Source of the DNA: Oryzias latipes
Taxonomy: Eukaryota > Chordata > Actinopteri > Beloniformes > Adrianichthyidae
Length of the DNA: 64,000 bases
Assembly: GCF_002234675.1 (NCBI RefSeq)
Contig: NC_019859.2
Location: 10,629,983-10,693,982 of the forward strand
Direction: 5' to 3'
Part shown: positions 38,951-50,088 of the stretch, in pieces
Numbering within the stretch: position 1 is the stretch's first letter
How the letters are laid out: the number at the start of each line of letters is the position of its first letter
Translations under genes and position numbers: made by a program
Notes under the pieces: model-generated
Database searches by the model: none
What the model saw: the letters and a program-made list of their open reading frames with translations, nothing else
What the model was told of the DNA's origin: nothing

Positions 38951-39382
38951 TTAAAGAGCCTCTCCAAAGCGTTCCCAGTGGTTTTTAAAAAAAATTATAA
39001 TTATGTCATTTTCAGCCAAAATAAAAAAACGTGTAGTTTTCTGGAACATAGTTTCTGCAATGGAGCAGTAGTTCAATAAAAATTCACCTCTGAGTTGTGG
39101 ACGGGAGCAACACCGCCCCCCTTTCCCTCCCCCATAGATGAAGCTCTCTGTTTAAGCAAAGCAGATAGCCTGTGGCCCACCCAGTTTATTTTCCACATCA
39201 CAAATAAGCTCTTTTTCAAATGGCATTTCTTTCATTGTCCACAACGATTTGAATAAAGAAATATTCAGAAAAACAATTTTAAGCTGAATTTTCTTGACAT
39301 CTGACCTTCGTTATCGGAAAAATGCCACAAGAACATGTTAAAAAAACACTAAAAACATTATTTTTGTCAGATGGGTCTTTAA
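38951..39382 (+). mobile_element. triobp: TTAA-flanked MITE, copy B
   Basis: Begins TTAAAGAGCCTCTCC and ends ATGGGTCTTTAA, with TTAA at both boundaries. Shares TTCCCAGTGGT, TAATTATGTCATTTTCAGCC, ATGCCACAAGAACATGTTAA and other blocks with copies A and C. It sits in triobp between the long-form exons and the short-form start exon, with its right end about 90 bp upstream of the short-form ATG. Confidence 0.75.
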
Positions 39383-39473
39383 AGAAAACATTTCCTTGAC
39401 TGCTCCACATTTATTTGCACTTATTTTCTGTGTTTCTTCCTCTGCGGGTAACAACCAAACATGGACGAACACT

Positions 39474-42400
39474 ATGGATGTTGAGTAAGTATTTTGTGCA
39501 GCAACAGCACACTTTTTTCAACCAAACATTTAACCTGTTCCTCTTTATCCTCTTTATCACTGGAACTACTATTCTTTCCATTTCAAATGTTCACTTTGCA
39601 AAAATTTTTTTATTCTTATGCACAAAACTCTTTCCCCCAATCCTTCATGCACGCTTATATAGTTATCTCAAAAAACACGTGTTGCTGACAGTTTCCGCTT
39701 CCTTTTGCCTTCACAGTTAGATGTAAAAAAAACAAACCACAAGAAAGTTTTTCTAAACTTTTACCTTTAACTTCTAGACACTGCTGCTCAAAGGGCTGGA
39801 TGTCCATTCTGGATGAAAAGGGAAAGGTAAACATCCTTTTATTCTTTTACTAATGTATTTAAGGTGTGGTTACAGCTTTTTCTATGTTGTTTCATTTTGT
39901 AACCACAACGTCATTATCAGACAGACAGTTCAAACCCAACCAGCCTTCTGACATACTTTAAGTCTTGTAAAGACAAGGTTTCTGTTGTGTTTAAACTGGT
40001 TTAGGACAGTAGAACAAGTCTAATGATTTTTTTTAAAGAGCAAACCAGCTCTTTAAGTTTAGGACATAATTTAAAAAATAAAATAAACACTGTTTTTAGC
40101 TAAAAATGTTTTAACTTTAACTTTGAAAGGAGGACAAATGGCTAAGCAGGCTTTTCATCTCATCATGACTTCTCTTTTACACATTTTACATTTATTTGTG
40201 TGTGTTGCTTCCAGATGATGCACTTAAGAACTATTCCCATTGTGCAACCATTTTAGAGACAATTAAAAAAAAGAAAGATTTAAGTTGTAATATTTATTAA
40301 ATAACGAAAGGGAAATCCACCCCTTTAAAGTTCAACAGAATCAGAGAGACCCATGGCAGTGTAGCCAACTTCCTGTTTCTAGTATGATGATTTACAAGAT
40401 ATAAATATTTTACAAATTTTAACAATCTTCACATTTAATTAAAGAATGGAGTACCTAAATGCCTTAGATAAGTATGGTTGTACTTCAAAACAATAAAATT
40501 TCTTCAGTCTTAACTTCTAAATTCACATTAAATAAAAGCGTCTGCAGAGCTTTTTTTCATGTTTCTGTAGCTCATCAAGAATAAAAGTCTAATCTTAAAG
40601 GATGTGGAAAACTTTTTCACCTACGAGATAAAGTAAATCAAAGTGATTTGAGAATCCTGTATTTTTCAGTGGAGAAAGCACTGGTTTGTACTTGCTGATA
40701 CTTCACTCAAGTACTACAGAGACTCAGAGGCTGAGGAGGTACGACTTTTAAATCCATCTTTCTTGGTTCAACTTCTGGCTGCAGCGTCTTTTAAATAACT
40801 TTAAGCTCTTCCTTTCATGTTGCAGTCCGATGACTTGGAAGGAGAAATAGATCTGACATCCTGTGTCAATGTGTCAGACTGTGAGGTAGAGATAAACTAT
40901 GGACTGCAAATACAAGTATGTTTTCACCCCACTTCTTTTCAGTTTGTGGTTTAAATTTCACCATCTAAAAAGACAGAATTGATCCTTCCTCCCATCATCA
41001 TAAACAAGCTATCTGAGCTGCCTCCATGTTAACCGCAGTTGTCTCCTTTGATCTTTTCCAGACAAAAAGAGCGCTGTTCACTCTGTCTGCAATAACATCT
41101 CGGATTCAGCAGAATTGGGTGAAGCTATTAAAGCAGGCAGTCAAGAACAACGCTCTGTGAGTTCAACCTTATAGACACCACAGGAGATACTTTTTTTACT
41201 TTTAGTGCAAATAAACACACAGAGGGCAACCATAACACCAGCTCCTCCATGTTTTAGCATTTACCGCCAGGCACAGTCAATAAAGTTCAGAAAGTAAGGA
41301 GAAAAAACCTTACCTGGAGTGAATTATATCACTTTGTGCTTTTAGAAATCTGTTTATCAGTTTGAAAAAAAATTATTGAGGAGATTGAACTCTTGAGAGG
41401 AAAAGGAGATGGATAATGGATTAAGAGAAGCAAACGGATTTAAAAACCCCACAGGCATGAACTGTTACAAAGCTCATAAAATCAAAAGAATAAACACTGC
41501 TACTTTATTACGAAGACCCAAGGGTCAAAGAGAGGATTAAATCTCTATTTTCCTACTGACTAAATGGAAAAAATTGGACTATTTTGCCCTCTTTCATTTA
41601 GGCAAATACACATTCCAAGAAGAAAAAAGTCATAGTGTGTCAAACATATATTTTTAGTTATCTCTCTTCTAATAATTGAGCTGTGTTGTATAAAAAAATA
41701 TACAAAAAAAGTTTATTTAAACCCATACAATGCTAAAGACTTATCGAGTTACTGCAGTCTATTATGACACAAACAAGTGTCTGAAGGTTTCTGTGATTGG
41801 GTGGTCCTCCTCCACCCCCCGTGTCCATCTCCGGATGTGTAACTTTATCCTCCTGCATTTCTTTCATTCGGCCCTCAGCCAATCAGACTCCTACGGCGAG
41901 AAAGAGAACCCTCTCTCCCAGAACCCGTCGTCAAGCCAACCACCTGCTCGCTTCACCTGCAACGACTCTGGGGGTGAGCTTACCATTTCCACCTACACCG
42001 CCGCAGCTGCGAGCCCCTTCCGTGAGGACGACCAAACAGCAGCCGGCGATCTGGGCGCAGATTTGTCTCCGACCAGTCAGAGAGACGAGGGGGAGGGCTG
42101 GGATCGTGAGCAAGCCAAGCGACTGGAGGAGAGGAACAAGTGGTTTGAGGAGGGGGTCCCTCTCAGTGAGATGAGCAGCAGGTGGGACTCTATGGAGCTG
42201 AAGAGGGGAAGTGTACCTGTTCCAGTCACTGAAACCATAGACTCTGAGCTGAACAGGAAGTGGGCAGAATTTGAAACTTTGTCATTCAGTGAAATGAGCC
42301 CACAGTCCCTCATTGGTGCCCAGGTTTATCCGTCGGACACCCAACAGCAGTCTATAGATCTTTCCAGAACTCACCACCGAAACTCTGAAGAGGCTGAACA

Positions 42401-44812
42401 GTCTGAAGCATCACTAACCAGGAAATCAGAAGGGAATCCTCAATTTGAAAATGGTGTCCAAATCCCCACAGCAGAAACTCTGCAGAAGGAGGTAAGTTGG
42501 CCGCTGAATGATGCTCCAAATTTAACGCAAGATCCAACTCTCCATCTTTGCCCCCTCCATCCAAATCAATCTCCCAGGCCATCTCCCTCCGACAGCAAGT
42601 GGACAGCATCAAGAGGGAGCGTGCAGCTATGAGGCTAGAGGTGGACAGCCCCTGTGGTCCCACAGCCCCCTGTAGAGCTTTGCTGGAAGAAATGGTGGCC
42701 TCACATCGGAAAGCTCTGCAGGAGCTGCAGGAGAAGCATGCCAGGGAGGTGAAGCAGCTGGAGGAGGAGCGAGATCGCCTGTTGCTGGTAGAGAGGCAGG
42801 CAGCCACAACAGGTGAGCCAGGAAGTGACATCATAAATGAAGTCTTTTCATTAAAAAACTAAAATAATGAGGCTGGCATTCTGTTTTTTATTAATATTTT
42901 GTGGTTTTAAGTTAAACAAATTTCTAATTAACATGAAAGCTATGGAGGCACTAAAAGCAGCTCACAGGGAGGAGCTGGAGAGGGCCAGAAGGCTCTGTGG
43001 AGAAACGGCTCACATGGATTCTTCACATGGAGACCAAATGTAAGCATGGAGGATCTTTGGCTCTGTTATCGCGATGAAACTTTCTGACAGGCTCTTGCTG
43101 CGGGCTTGTGCTGTTCTGTACTCCACAATGACCTCTTCCATAGCGATGCCTCTCAATTTACACCAGAACTTGTGTTTTTTGCATGTCAGGCCTCGGGCAG
43201 ATGCCTTGCACGGGGAATTAAATGCACTGTCAGAGCAGTACTCACAGAAATGCCTGGAACTAAGCTGCACAGAGCAGAACAGTAAGAGACGAGAGGCTGA
43301 GCTGGATTTTAAGAAGAGAGAGCTGCAGCAGCTGCAAAGAGAGAACCAGGTTTACAGAGATGTTCCATTGGGTTTTTAACATTAAGATGAAGTTAAATCA
43401 CAGAAAAAAACTTTAACTCAAAGTTCATAACTTAATATAAATGTATGTTTCAGGAGCTTAAGACCAAGCTGGCAGAAGAAATCAGTCGAATGCGTTATTT
43501 CATCACAGGCCAGAGATCGGAAGTGGTATCCCTTGGCAACACTGAGCACACCGTGTCAGATTTAGAGGTACTGAAGACAACCGTTTAATTGTTACTGACT
43601 TGAAATCTATTGTGAAGTCAAGGATTAGCAATGAGACTGAATCCACAGATGACAAAAGTTTTCTAATCCCATTATGACCTTCTTCAGACATCACTATCAA
43701 AATGTTCCTTGTTTGCTCTTAGGGCTTTAATTTTGTTCTACTCTAAAGAGATGAAGAAGCAAATGCTGCCCTCTACTGGCTAAATGTCAGTAAACATCTG
43801 TCATCTCTCAGCAAGGATGTGAGGTCCCTTATAAAAACGTTGCCAATGTGTTTTAGAGAATGACAGGAAACATTTTCCCACTTTTACTGATTTGATATCA
43901 AAGGAAGTAAACATTTGAATTGGGTCTCTTCTTGAGTAGGCTATGTTAAATATTATCTGTCACCCATTTTGAACATCTGATTTTGATCTTTTTTTTTAGC
44001 ATTTCTGAATACTTCTACAGCCTATAGAATAAGCTTAATGGTGTTATATTTCCAACGCAAGCATTATGAGATACAATTTATTTGTACTTTTTGGCATATT
44101 GGATGTCCATGCATGCTTTTATTTTGTAAATGAGGAATTTCCTGGTTAGTTTTTCTGTTGAACTGCTGAAGTTGGGAACACGTTTGCAAAGTACCTACAA
44201 AAAAACTGGCAAATGAACGGAAAATTTGGTTTTGTCTAGACGCTGCTAAAAGCAAAGGAAAATGAGGTGCAGTCTCTGAGAAAGGAAATGGCCTGCCTTC
44301 AAAATCAAGTACAAACTCTTACCAAGGTATGCCCTCAGAAATATTTCACTTTGAAACATTTTCATCGAATAAAAACCACATTTATCCTTTTCCTCTAAGC
44401 TTTAAATTGACTGTTTTTAAATCTTGGGGTTTAGCAGCTCTTAAAGATATTTGGAGAGTAATTGGCAATTTCTTTTTAAGCTCAAATAAAGTGCGATTTG
44501 TAACATAGTTCTATGTCTATTATTAACTCAAAAACAAAGATAAGATGGGACTCTATTAAAACCTTTGAGATCAAACTGATATTTTGAGTTTTGTTTATTC
44601 AAATTAACTAGAACGTCAGCAATCCACCTGACTTTTTCTCTTCGTCATATTCGTCTTTGCTTCAGGAAAAGGAAGCAGCTTACGAGCGTTACAAGGAAGC
44701 ATATGTAGAGCTGACTGCCACGAGGGGCCGCAGCCATCTGGAGATGAACGCCCTCAATGAACACCGGAGACTGGCCAATGCTGCTCTTCAGGAGGAGGAA
44801 AGACAAACCTAA
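39474..44812 (+). CDS. triobp: TRIOBP short form (Tara/TRIOBP-1): PH and coiled-coil protein
   Basis: Twelve exons join in frame to 589 aa: 39474-39484, 39778-39826, 40670-40738, 40826-40915, 41062-41156, 41879-42491, 42578-42812, 42940-43039, 43190-43349, 43454-43567, 44240-44326, 44666-44812. Human TRIOBP-1 is 593 aa. The start exon encodes only MDVE and has no upstream AG acceptor back to the MITE edge, as expected for a first exon; the ATG has A at -3 and G at +4. The PH domain spans about 8-105 ([38 protein letters not shown]). A polar linker follows, with [12 protein letters not shown] at about 219-230 and RKWAEFETL further on. Coiled coil runs from about 309 to the end, including [23 protein letters not shown] and [12 protein letters not shown]. 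Tara binds TRIO and F-actin and stabilises cortical actin. It is convergent with smdt1. Confidence 0.9.
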
Positions 44813-44917
44813 CCAACACGGATCACATTTCAAACTAGAGATCATCAGCCAACATGCAGCATTTGTCACCTATGATCACATATTTATGAATGTAAAATAC
44901 ATTATTGATTTAAATGA

Positions 44918-44923
44918 AATAAA
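44918..44923 (+). terminator. triobp: Poly(A) signal of triobp
   Basis: AATAAA 106 bp after the triobp stop codon and the first canonical hexamer in the 3' UTR. The cleavage site is expected at about 44935-44950. Confidence 0.7.
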
Positions 44924-44949
44924 AAACAAAAGTTTTCCACATATAACTG

Positions 44950-44955
44950 TTTATT
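44950..44955 (-). terminator. smdt1: Poly(A) signal of smdt1 (minus strand)
   Basis: Reads AATAAA on the minus strand, inside the proposed smdt1 3' UTR exon (high end 45130). Cleavage 10-30 nt further would put the smdt1 transcript end at about 44920-44940, overlapping the end of triobp. Confidence 0.6.
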
Positions 44956-45377
44956 TAGATGGCACAACAGGAGTGAAGGTGTAGCAGGTATCTTTCACAT
45001 CCTCACATTTATTCATGACAAGATCTAGGTTGGACTTTGAAGGAAATAAGTAGGTTGGAGGTAGAGGATGTACTTGGAAGTCATCAATACTCCATATTCT
45101 TTGTGCTGGCTGGTTTTCTTTCAGTCCAAACTGCAAAACATCGTGAAAATATATAAACATTTACGATTTTTGCATCACTTTTGCAGCTAACTATAGTCTC
45201 CTAACACATAAACCAACTTAGTAAAGGGCCCTTCCGTTCTTTAGGAGTTAACATGTTGCTGACACGCCCTTCAAACAAAGATAAGACCGTGAAAAGAAAC
45301 AAAGCAATCATGTTGCAACAGTAAGAGCAGGCCTAAAAGCACACCAACTTTACCTCTTGTTATACGACAAGCTTAAT

Positions 45378-46434
45378 TCAGTCGTCGTCGTCGTCATCTT
45401 CAGGGACAAAGATGTCGTGCTCTTCCAAGAGAGCGGCAAAGTTCTTGCTGATCAGAGTTCCCACATAAAGAAAAGGCACCACCACGGCCGTCATGCGGAT
45501 TAAACCAAAGGGTGTCTGAAAAATTCATGAAGACATTCAGGTTCAGTCACGAGCCACACCTCAGTTTCCATTGAGGTGTTTTGTGTTATGATTATCATTA
45601 ACTACCAATGTTGCCCCACCGATTATTTATCAATACAGACGTTGGATTAAGATTTATGGCGAAATATTGGTGCACTGTCTGAAAACCTACTGTCTGGAAA
45701 AAAAATGCTAGTTGTATTTTTGTTTTTTTATTTGAAAAAAATGTTAAAACTGAATTCAAGCCATAAGGTAAAGCAGGATCATGATTCTCAGCAGGTAATT
45801 TCACTACACATTCATTGATATAATAAACTGTTTTTATTTTCCTTTTTCTCTTTTTTCACTTTATATGTTTGATCAAAACAGTGTGTAAAAACATTTTAGT
45901 TCCAACAATTAACTCCTGAAAAAAAAAAACAGACTCTTAGTCACCATTTCGATTCACACTTATTTCAACCAATAACAAAGGCGAAAAAATGTTTTACTTT
46001 TCTTTCGTACAAATATTTTAATAGTAAATCCCACAATTGTTCACAATTCTAAATGATGAAAAAAGAATTTAAACACCTTAGAAGTTACCTAAACGAACGA
46101 TATTTCTGTAGGCGGAGATGAATTTGCGTATTCTCAAGCTCATTGGCTGAGAAGTGATAGGCTGGCATGACTGCAGTCTTCCTATTCGCTACAGCTGGTG
46201 TCAATTGAAACATCGCCCCGCCCAGTTTGTCTTGTCATTTTACTGTGTTTAAATTAAGCCGAAAACACTCACTTTGTCTGGTTTTGGGAGAATTCCTCCA
46301 GACGATGTAGACACAACGGTTCTACTTTGACCCGCCCTGGATATGGCTGACGCTTTCGAGACGGGGTGACGAGCTGTTGTTCCCCTAACGCTCGTAGAAG
46401 CGAGTCGGAGCGGCAGTCGGAGAAGGTTCGCCAT
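45378..46434 (-). CDS. smdt1: Essential MCU regulator, mitochondrial (EMRE)
   Basis: Two coding exons, 46273-46434 and 45378-45515, join at phase 0 to 99 aa. EMRE is a single-pass inner-membrane subunit that holds MICU1/2 to MCU and is needed for uniporter Ca2+ conduction. Visible: a basic, Ser/Arg-rich mitochondrial presequence (about 1-45); GGILPKPDK, matching the human GAILPKP.K motif; FGLIR at 57-61; a membrane segment of about 62-82 with the GTLISKNFAALLEEHDIF block, near-identical to human; and the acidic C-terminal tail EDDDDDD that contacts MICU1. Human EMRE is 107 aa. The donor AAAG/GTGAGTG and acceptor TTTCAG are canonical. A further intron in the 3' UTR is likely: donor after 45354 (GAG/GTAAAG), acceptor before 45130 (TTTTGCAG). 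The gene is convergent with triobp, divergent from luc7l, and has a LINE in its 5' region. Confidence 0.95.
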
Positions 46435-46510
46435 TTTTCCAGTTGCAGGGGGACGTTTTGTGCGGAAGGACGCCGTACAGAAACCACGCCCACAACCATC
46501 GGATATCTGC

Positions 46511-47865
46511 CTTTTAAAAAAAAAAAAAAACTTTATTGTACACAACGGTAGTACAGTACAAAACACAATTTTACTAAATAAACTTAATACATATTACATG
46601 CAATTTACATAAAAACATTCAAGATTTTACAACTTTCATACAAACATACAGCTTTTTGATTGAAGGTTTAAGAGAAGGTATTGAGATACATTTCAATTTG
46701 ATTAATGTGGGGAGAAAATGGAAGATGAAAAAATGTGCATTTATGAATATAAAATTTGCTAAATATAATTCATAAGATTAATTATGTTTTTTTTTATTGA
46801 CTCCAAGTTTTTATTATGAAAGCCAAAAATTATATATTTAAAGTTTAGAGTAAAGTTGGGGTGGATGTGTTTTTGATAAATTGTAAACACTTTTTCCCAA
46901 ACAAAATAATTTCAGTACAGTTCCAAAAAAGATGGTTAATTGTTTCTGGTTGTGTTTTGCAAAAAGTACAGTTAGGGTCAATTGTTTTGATGTATCTTAT
47001 CATGAATTGATTGGTGGGGTAAATTTTGTAAATTATTTTAAAAGAAACTTCTTTCATTTTATTATTTATCATAAATGTTTGGGTCACACTCGAGCCTTTT
47101 CTCCAAATTGTGTCGGGAACAAACCGTCCCCTGTAGTTTTTGGTACATGGTACAGAAATGACATCCCTTTGAAGCAAGGTACGTATTTTTCCTGTGGTGG
47201 TGTTAGTTGCATCCATGAAGGGCATTTATTCATTCCTAAGAGTTGTTTTAAACATTTGACCAATTTCTTTAGAAACAGCATCAAACACAATGGCATTCTA
47301 TTTAGGAGTCACAACCAGATTGTATTTAGAATTGAATTCAGTATACCTTAATAAATGCCCATTCGTGTCAAAAAGTTGATCCACCAGTAGAATTTTTTTC
47401 TCAAACCAAAGATTTGTTCTTGTATAATATATATTTGTTGTTCCAAATAAAATAGTTATGGGGAGAGAAATTGTGTTTGTATAAAAGTGCCCACGCAAGA
47501 AGAGCTTGTTTGTGAAATGCCGATTGTTTAGCTGGTATTTTATCAACATTGTAATGACAAAGGAGAAGAAAATTAAGGTTGGCTACATTTGAAGATATAA
47601 AATGTGGAAATATATTCCAAATTGATGTAAGTTTTTTTAGGTAAGATTTGATCCAGTTTATTTTAAATGTGTTATTTAGGGTTGCAAAATTAAAAAAGTT
47701 TAGTCCATCATTCTCGTACGAGTTCATTAAAACAGATTTTTTTTAATAATGTATACGGTTTTTCCAGATAACGTTAAATAAATTTTGGTCAACAGATTTT
47801 AGTGTTTGATTGTCAACACAAAGAAAATGCAGAGTAAGTGAGTCAAGCGATTTCCTCTGCCTTTG
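46511..47865 (-). mobile_element. 5'-truncated Tx1/L1-like LINE, degraded ORF2 C-terminus
   Basis: On the minus strand the first part reads DGLNFFNFATLNNTFKINW, then YNVDKIP and SFHKQALLAWALLYKHNFSP, followed in other frames by FIWNNKYILYKNKSL and PNCTFCKTQPETINHLFWNC, the Cys/His-containing zf-RVT end of fish Tx1/L1 ORF2 proteins. Frames shift between 47401 and 46845, so it is inactive. The minus-strand 3' end carries AATAAAG, a T-run and TTTTAAAAG. Flanks ACCATCGGATATCTGC (46495-46510) and ACCATCAGATATCTGC (47866-47881) form a 16-bp target-site duplication with one mismatch. Confidence 0.85.
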
Positions 47866-48589
47866 ACCATCAGATATCTGCGAGGGTCATGACGTTTCAT
47901 GAAAATAAGCCATACATAGTAGGCGGGTAAAATTAACGTAAATTTGTAAAACGGACTATAGTTTTATTTAAATAAACTGTATATATTTGCTCAGCTTCCT
48001 GAATGAGTAAAACAAACAAAAAATAAAAGCACTGTGTTGTTATTTAACAATTATTCACGAAAATATATCCTCTTAAAAATAAAAGCCCTGACATTTTGTC
48101 ACCTAACAATTGATCACAAAAATTAAACCCCTGTGTTTTGTTCTTGTCTTCAAACAAGTAACCACAAAAAGTCCAATAACACAACTGTTCAACATTAAAA
48201 TGAAAATTGTAATGATAATATGACACCAGCAGCTGGACTTTAATTCAATAATGTTTACAACTAAGTTTTAAAAAGAGTTTCCAGACTTCAGTTCAAAGTT
48301 AGAAAAATTTGTGGATAGAAGTTATAAAGATAGAGCCAAATTGTGAGATAGCTGTCTCCCAATGGAAACCTTAATTAATGTAAATAAATAAGGAAGTTAC
48401 CAGGATTAGAACAGTTTAAAGGAAATGCAGAGGGGTATGTGTCACAGGAGACATAAAAAAAAGGCCTACCGTGCGCTCAATTTAGTATTCCGTGCGCACA
48501 GTTTATCAGATTTTTTTTATTTTTAACCACTGGCACCCGGCGGGCTCCGTATTTTATAAAAGAAATGGACCATTTTGTGGTTTTATCAG

Positions 48590-49191
48590 TTCCAACTGGG
48601 ATGAGATGTTAACAACCTACTCCAAGAAAAATTGTGTTTTGGGTGTTTTAACATGTTTCAATTGCATTTTTTTGGTGATGGAGAAAAATTAAACGTAACA
48701 ATGCATTTCTGAGTATTTTATTTATTAAAATCCTTGTGAATCAGAAGCAGACGCAAAAATTCACTTTGAAAAATCTTGTAAGAGAAACGTATGAGTTACT
48801 ACGGCAAGCCACAAGTTCCCTACTCTGCTTGTTGAAAGTTAGATCCACGCACATCTTCAGTTTCTTCGTCCAAGCTGGCATCTGACTCAAAACTTCATGG
48901 CTGGACAGCGCCATTATTGCTCACCATTTTTGCAGCACTGGTAATGTTAGGTTGGAGTGTTAGGGGGCGTAAGCTAGTGGGAGACAGTCTTAAACAGATT
49001 GATGATGGGAAGTGGGGACAGGCTTACTCCGTGCCAACAGTCCCACCCACAACCCAGAGGGGAATTTCAGATAAACTGCTGCTGCTCTGATTTTAGTTTT
49101 GTTTTTAGTGAAAAAGGGGCATAATCATAATTAAAAGACAATTGTGAAAGCTCTTAAAATAGATTACAAGACGATCGGAGTGGGACTTTAA
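48590..49191 (-). mobile_element. TTAA-flanked MITE, copy D, inverted and diverged
   Basis: On the minus strand it begins TTAAAGTCCCACTCCGATC at 49191, then 'ataattatgattatgcccc' and 'aacctaacattaccagtgc', in the same order as copy C at 54022. The distal end near 48590-48640 keeps TTTTGGGTGTTTTAACATG (plus strand) but the terminal TTAA is not certain. Diverged from the other copies. Confidence 0.6.
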
Positions 49192-49330
49192 AAGATGGAA
49201 AAACTACAAATATGCATGTATTTCTCTGTATACGCTAAACCAACAGCAAAATAGAGAGAAATGTAAGCATTAAATATAAAAACACAATTATCATTCAATT
49301 AATTTAAATATAAGACCTGTCAAATACGCA

Positions 49331-49377
49331 CCCCCCCCCCCCCCACACACACACACACACACACCCACACACACACA
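49331..49377 (+). repeat. (C)n(AC)n microsatellite
   Basis: A run of about 14 C followed by about 33 bp of AC dinucleotides with one CCC interruption. Likely length-variable. No gene is involved. Confidence 0.95.
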
Positions 49378-49660
49378 TACGTTTCATGTAAATAAACCAC
49401 ATCTTTTATGCTGTGTGACCTGCACCCACATTTCTTTTTCTCAACCGGAAAAAATGATCGCTCACCAAATGTAAAGCCTTTTTTATTATTGTGTTATGTG
49501 TTTTTAAAGGGGGGAGATTTCTCAAGGTAAAAATAATCTAAAACTTGTGTTTTCTTCCGCAAAGCAGCGTTCCAGCGGCTGCCTGCAGCGCTTCTTCCCT
49601 GAGACAGAGGGACTAAAGAGCGGGCTTTCGTGAAGACGAGCGAAAAGAGGAAGTAAGAAG

Positions 49661-49669
49661 GCGGAAGTG
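49661..49669 (+). promoter_or_regulatory. luc7l: ETS-type promoter motif upstream of luc7l
   Basis: GCGGAAGTG matches the ETS core GGAAGT with the flanks favoured by GABP/ELK-type factors. A second GGAAGT lies at 49649-49654. The pair sits about 420 bp upstream of the luc7l ATG in a CpG-containing stretch, typical of housekeeping promoters. Function is inferred. Confidence 0.4.
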
Positions 49670-50088
49670 GGCACGTTGAACAAACTTGATAACTTCTAGC
49701 TGACTGGCTAGGAGCACACTTCGACAGTACGTTAGCGACATGTGTTATGTCGTAATTTCACACATGTTTCTCAGAATAATCGAGGTCTTTGCCGATAATT
49801 AGTCGGCAGTATCTCAACTGGCCACACGAGTGGACTTTCAGCGGCTGCACTTGTTTCCACCGACCCGAAACCATCCATAATCGAAACTCCGCTCCTGTTC
49901 GAGCGCAGCGCCGTGAACGCGGGAAAAGGACCGCTTGTTTTTAGCCGGCTGTGTTGGAGGAGTCTTCGTATTTCTCCTGTCTGGGGGTTAACTTGTGCAG
50001 ACTTTTAGGAGCCAAGAGGCCTACAGCTGAGGAGTACTGCATGTGTGTGTGAGGACTGCCGTGAGCGACGACAAACTCGTTGAAGAAC

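Larger units (their letters stand above)
47866..50088. other. smdt1-luc7l divergent intergenic region
   Basis: Between the LINE and the luc7l start codon there is no further protein gene. 47882-48590 is AT-rich with nothing recognised. A TTAA MITE occupies about 48590-49191 and a C/CA microsatellite lies at 49331-49377. From about 49550 the sequence becomes GC-richer with CpG and ETS-type motifs, which I read as the luc7l promoter and 5' UTR. The ancestral smdt1 promoter may lie just right of 47866. Confidence 0.5.

Noticed and set aside
42352-42834. 160-codon minus-strand frame
   Set aside because: Antisense of the triobp coiled-coil exons.
44951-45160. Minus-strand frame that looked like a terminal exon of another gene
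   Set aside because: It follows a good acceptor but fits better as the smdt1 3' UTR exon; no family was recognised. Kept only as a finding.
46932-47351. 139-codon plus-strand frame
   Set aside because: Antisense to the LINE ORF2 fragment, whose minus-strand peptides match the known family.
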